The notes under the pieces were generated by a model, which saw nothing but the letters and a program-made list of their open reading frames with translations, was not told where the DNA came from and did no database searches. Positions 63,351-64,000 of a stretch of DNA of 64,000 bases are shown here, piece after piece. How positions within the stretch are numbered: the stretch's first letter is position 1; each line of letters starts with the position of its first letter. The stretch is taken from assembly GCF_013373865.1 (NCBI RefSeq), contig NC_050469.1, forward strand, positions 22,263,546 through 22,327,545, written 5' to 3'. The translations under genes were made by a program, and so were the position numbers. This DNA comes from Monomorium pharaonis. Taxonomy: Eukaryota > Arthropoda > Insecta > Hymenoptera > Formicidae.

Positions 63351-64000
63351 AATTTCTAATTAACCGTTTCCGAAAATCCATGCCCCCTCCTCCCCACTTT
63401 GAATTCCACAAAAAGCATACATGGCAGTCGCTGCATCGGTAGAGACTGCAGAAATACATGAAAATCAACATCAATGCTTTTGTTCGTACTTTTGTTGTTT
63501 ACATTTTTCTGACGTTGAATGCAAACTTTATAAAACAATCATATACCGGCGCATACGAAATAGTGTAGTCAATATAAGCATACATTAACCAGTTCAAATT
63601 TAAAAGCATATGTATGTTGATTTTATAACAGACGTATTCAATGTGTAGCTATGTTTTATTATTTATAAAATGAGAACTCAATATCCATTTTTTAAATCTA
63701 CAGTTTATTTCTATAGAAGAGAAAACAAAGCTTATGCGAAAACATAAAATAAATTTATTTCGAAAGCGTATTAGCGATTATAAAGGTTCGGAAAAAATTA
63801 CATTATATATAATTTGTATATATATTGTACGTGTTATTGGTCAGCGAGGAAAAAAACTTGAGATTTAGTTTGTCTCTCAATTTTACAAATTGCACGATAC
63901 AAGGCAGATTAATTTTAGACATAATTAAATTCGCGAAATGTCAGGATTGTCCCTAAATCCAGTTCAGACAAGCGATTAATTATTTTTCATGATAAAATTA
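63351..64000. other. AT-rich end of window
   Basis: AT-rich sequence without supported features. On the - strand a TGTATTTCTGCAG acceptor-like site lies at about 63450, with no matching donor I trust. Confidence 0.45.

Noticed and set aside
1..64000. Endogenous virus, LINE or LTR element with reverse transcriptase
   Set aside because: No frame shows polymerase, integrase or capsid-like motifs, and no long terminal direct repeats were seen.

Overview
This window looks like nuclear DNA from an arthropod with an AT-leaning, CpG-rich genome. The style (very many AG/CT microsatellites, scattered CpG-rich islands, long AT-rich stretches, candidate introns as short as 89 bp) fits a hymenopteran such as an ant, but nothing here proves the taxon. 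No bacterial operons, rRNA, tRNA or CRISPR array is visible. No open reading frame contains a protein domain I recognise: the longest frames are 100-164 codons, many use non-ATG starts, and they read as chance frames. The window is best described as an intergenic or intronic desert.

The outstanding object is at 2294-5483: a 3.19-kb foldback transposable element with terminal inverted repeats (TIRs) of about 1.04 kb, nearly identical to each other, flanked by a perfect 10-bp direct repeat (CACCGGATGC at 2284-2293 and 5484-5493). Each arm is modular: a ~160-bp terminal module, three 135-bp tandem repeats, then 147-bp tandem repeats (about 10 copies in the left arm, a little over 3 in the right). 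All three module types carry paired AGTACT palindromes spaced 11 or 21 bp, that is one or two DNA helix turns. There is no transposase gene, so it must be non-autonomous.

Other mobile-element traces are a probable hAT-like non-autonomous element at 59392-60334 (imperfect GGATCYGAACYGAA ends, 8-bp duplication GTTAATTA), an AT-rich inverted-repeat remnant at 40200-40737, and a related end at 61404-61479. There is also a diverged 242-bp tandem duplication (23770-24215) and a diverged repeat pair at 56.2 and 58.3 kb.

Possible gene pieces are weaker. On the + strand there is a splice-like chain: 43186-43316, 49656-49789, an 89-bp intron, then 49879 to about 50.08 kb with AATAAA. There are isolated + strand candidate exons at 30283-30373 and 12620-12756. 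On the - strand there is a candidate first exon at 57719-57852 with an Initiator-like start. CpG-rich islands at about 0.7-1.4, 33.1-33.9 and 62.65-63.35 kb are the likeliest promoter or first-exon sites. These calls rest on splice motifs and open frames only, and such motifs occur often by chance in 64 kb.
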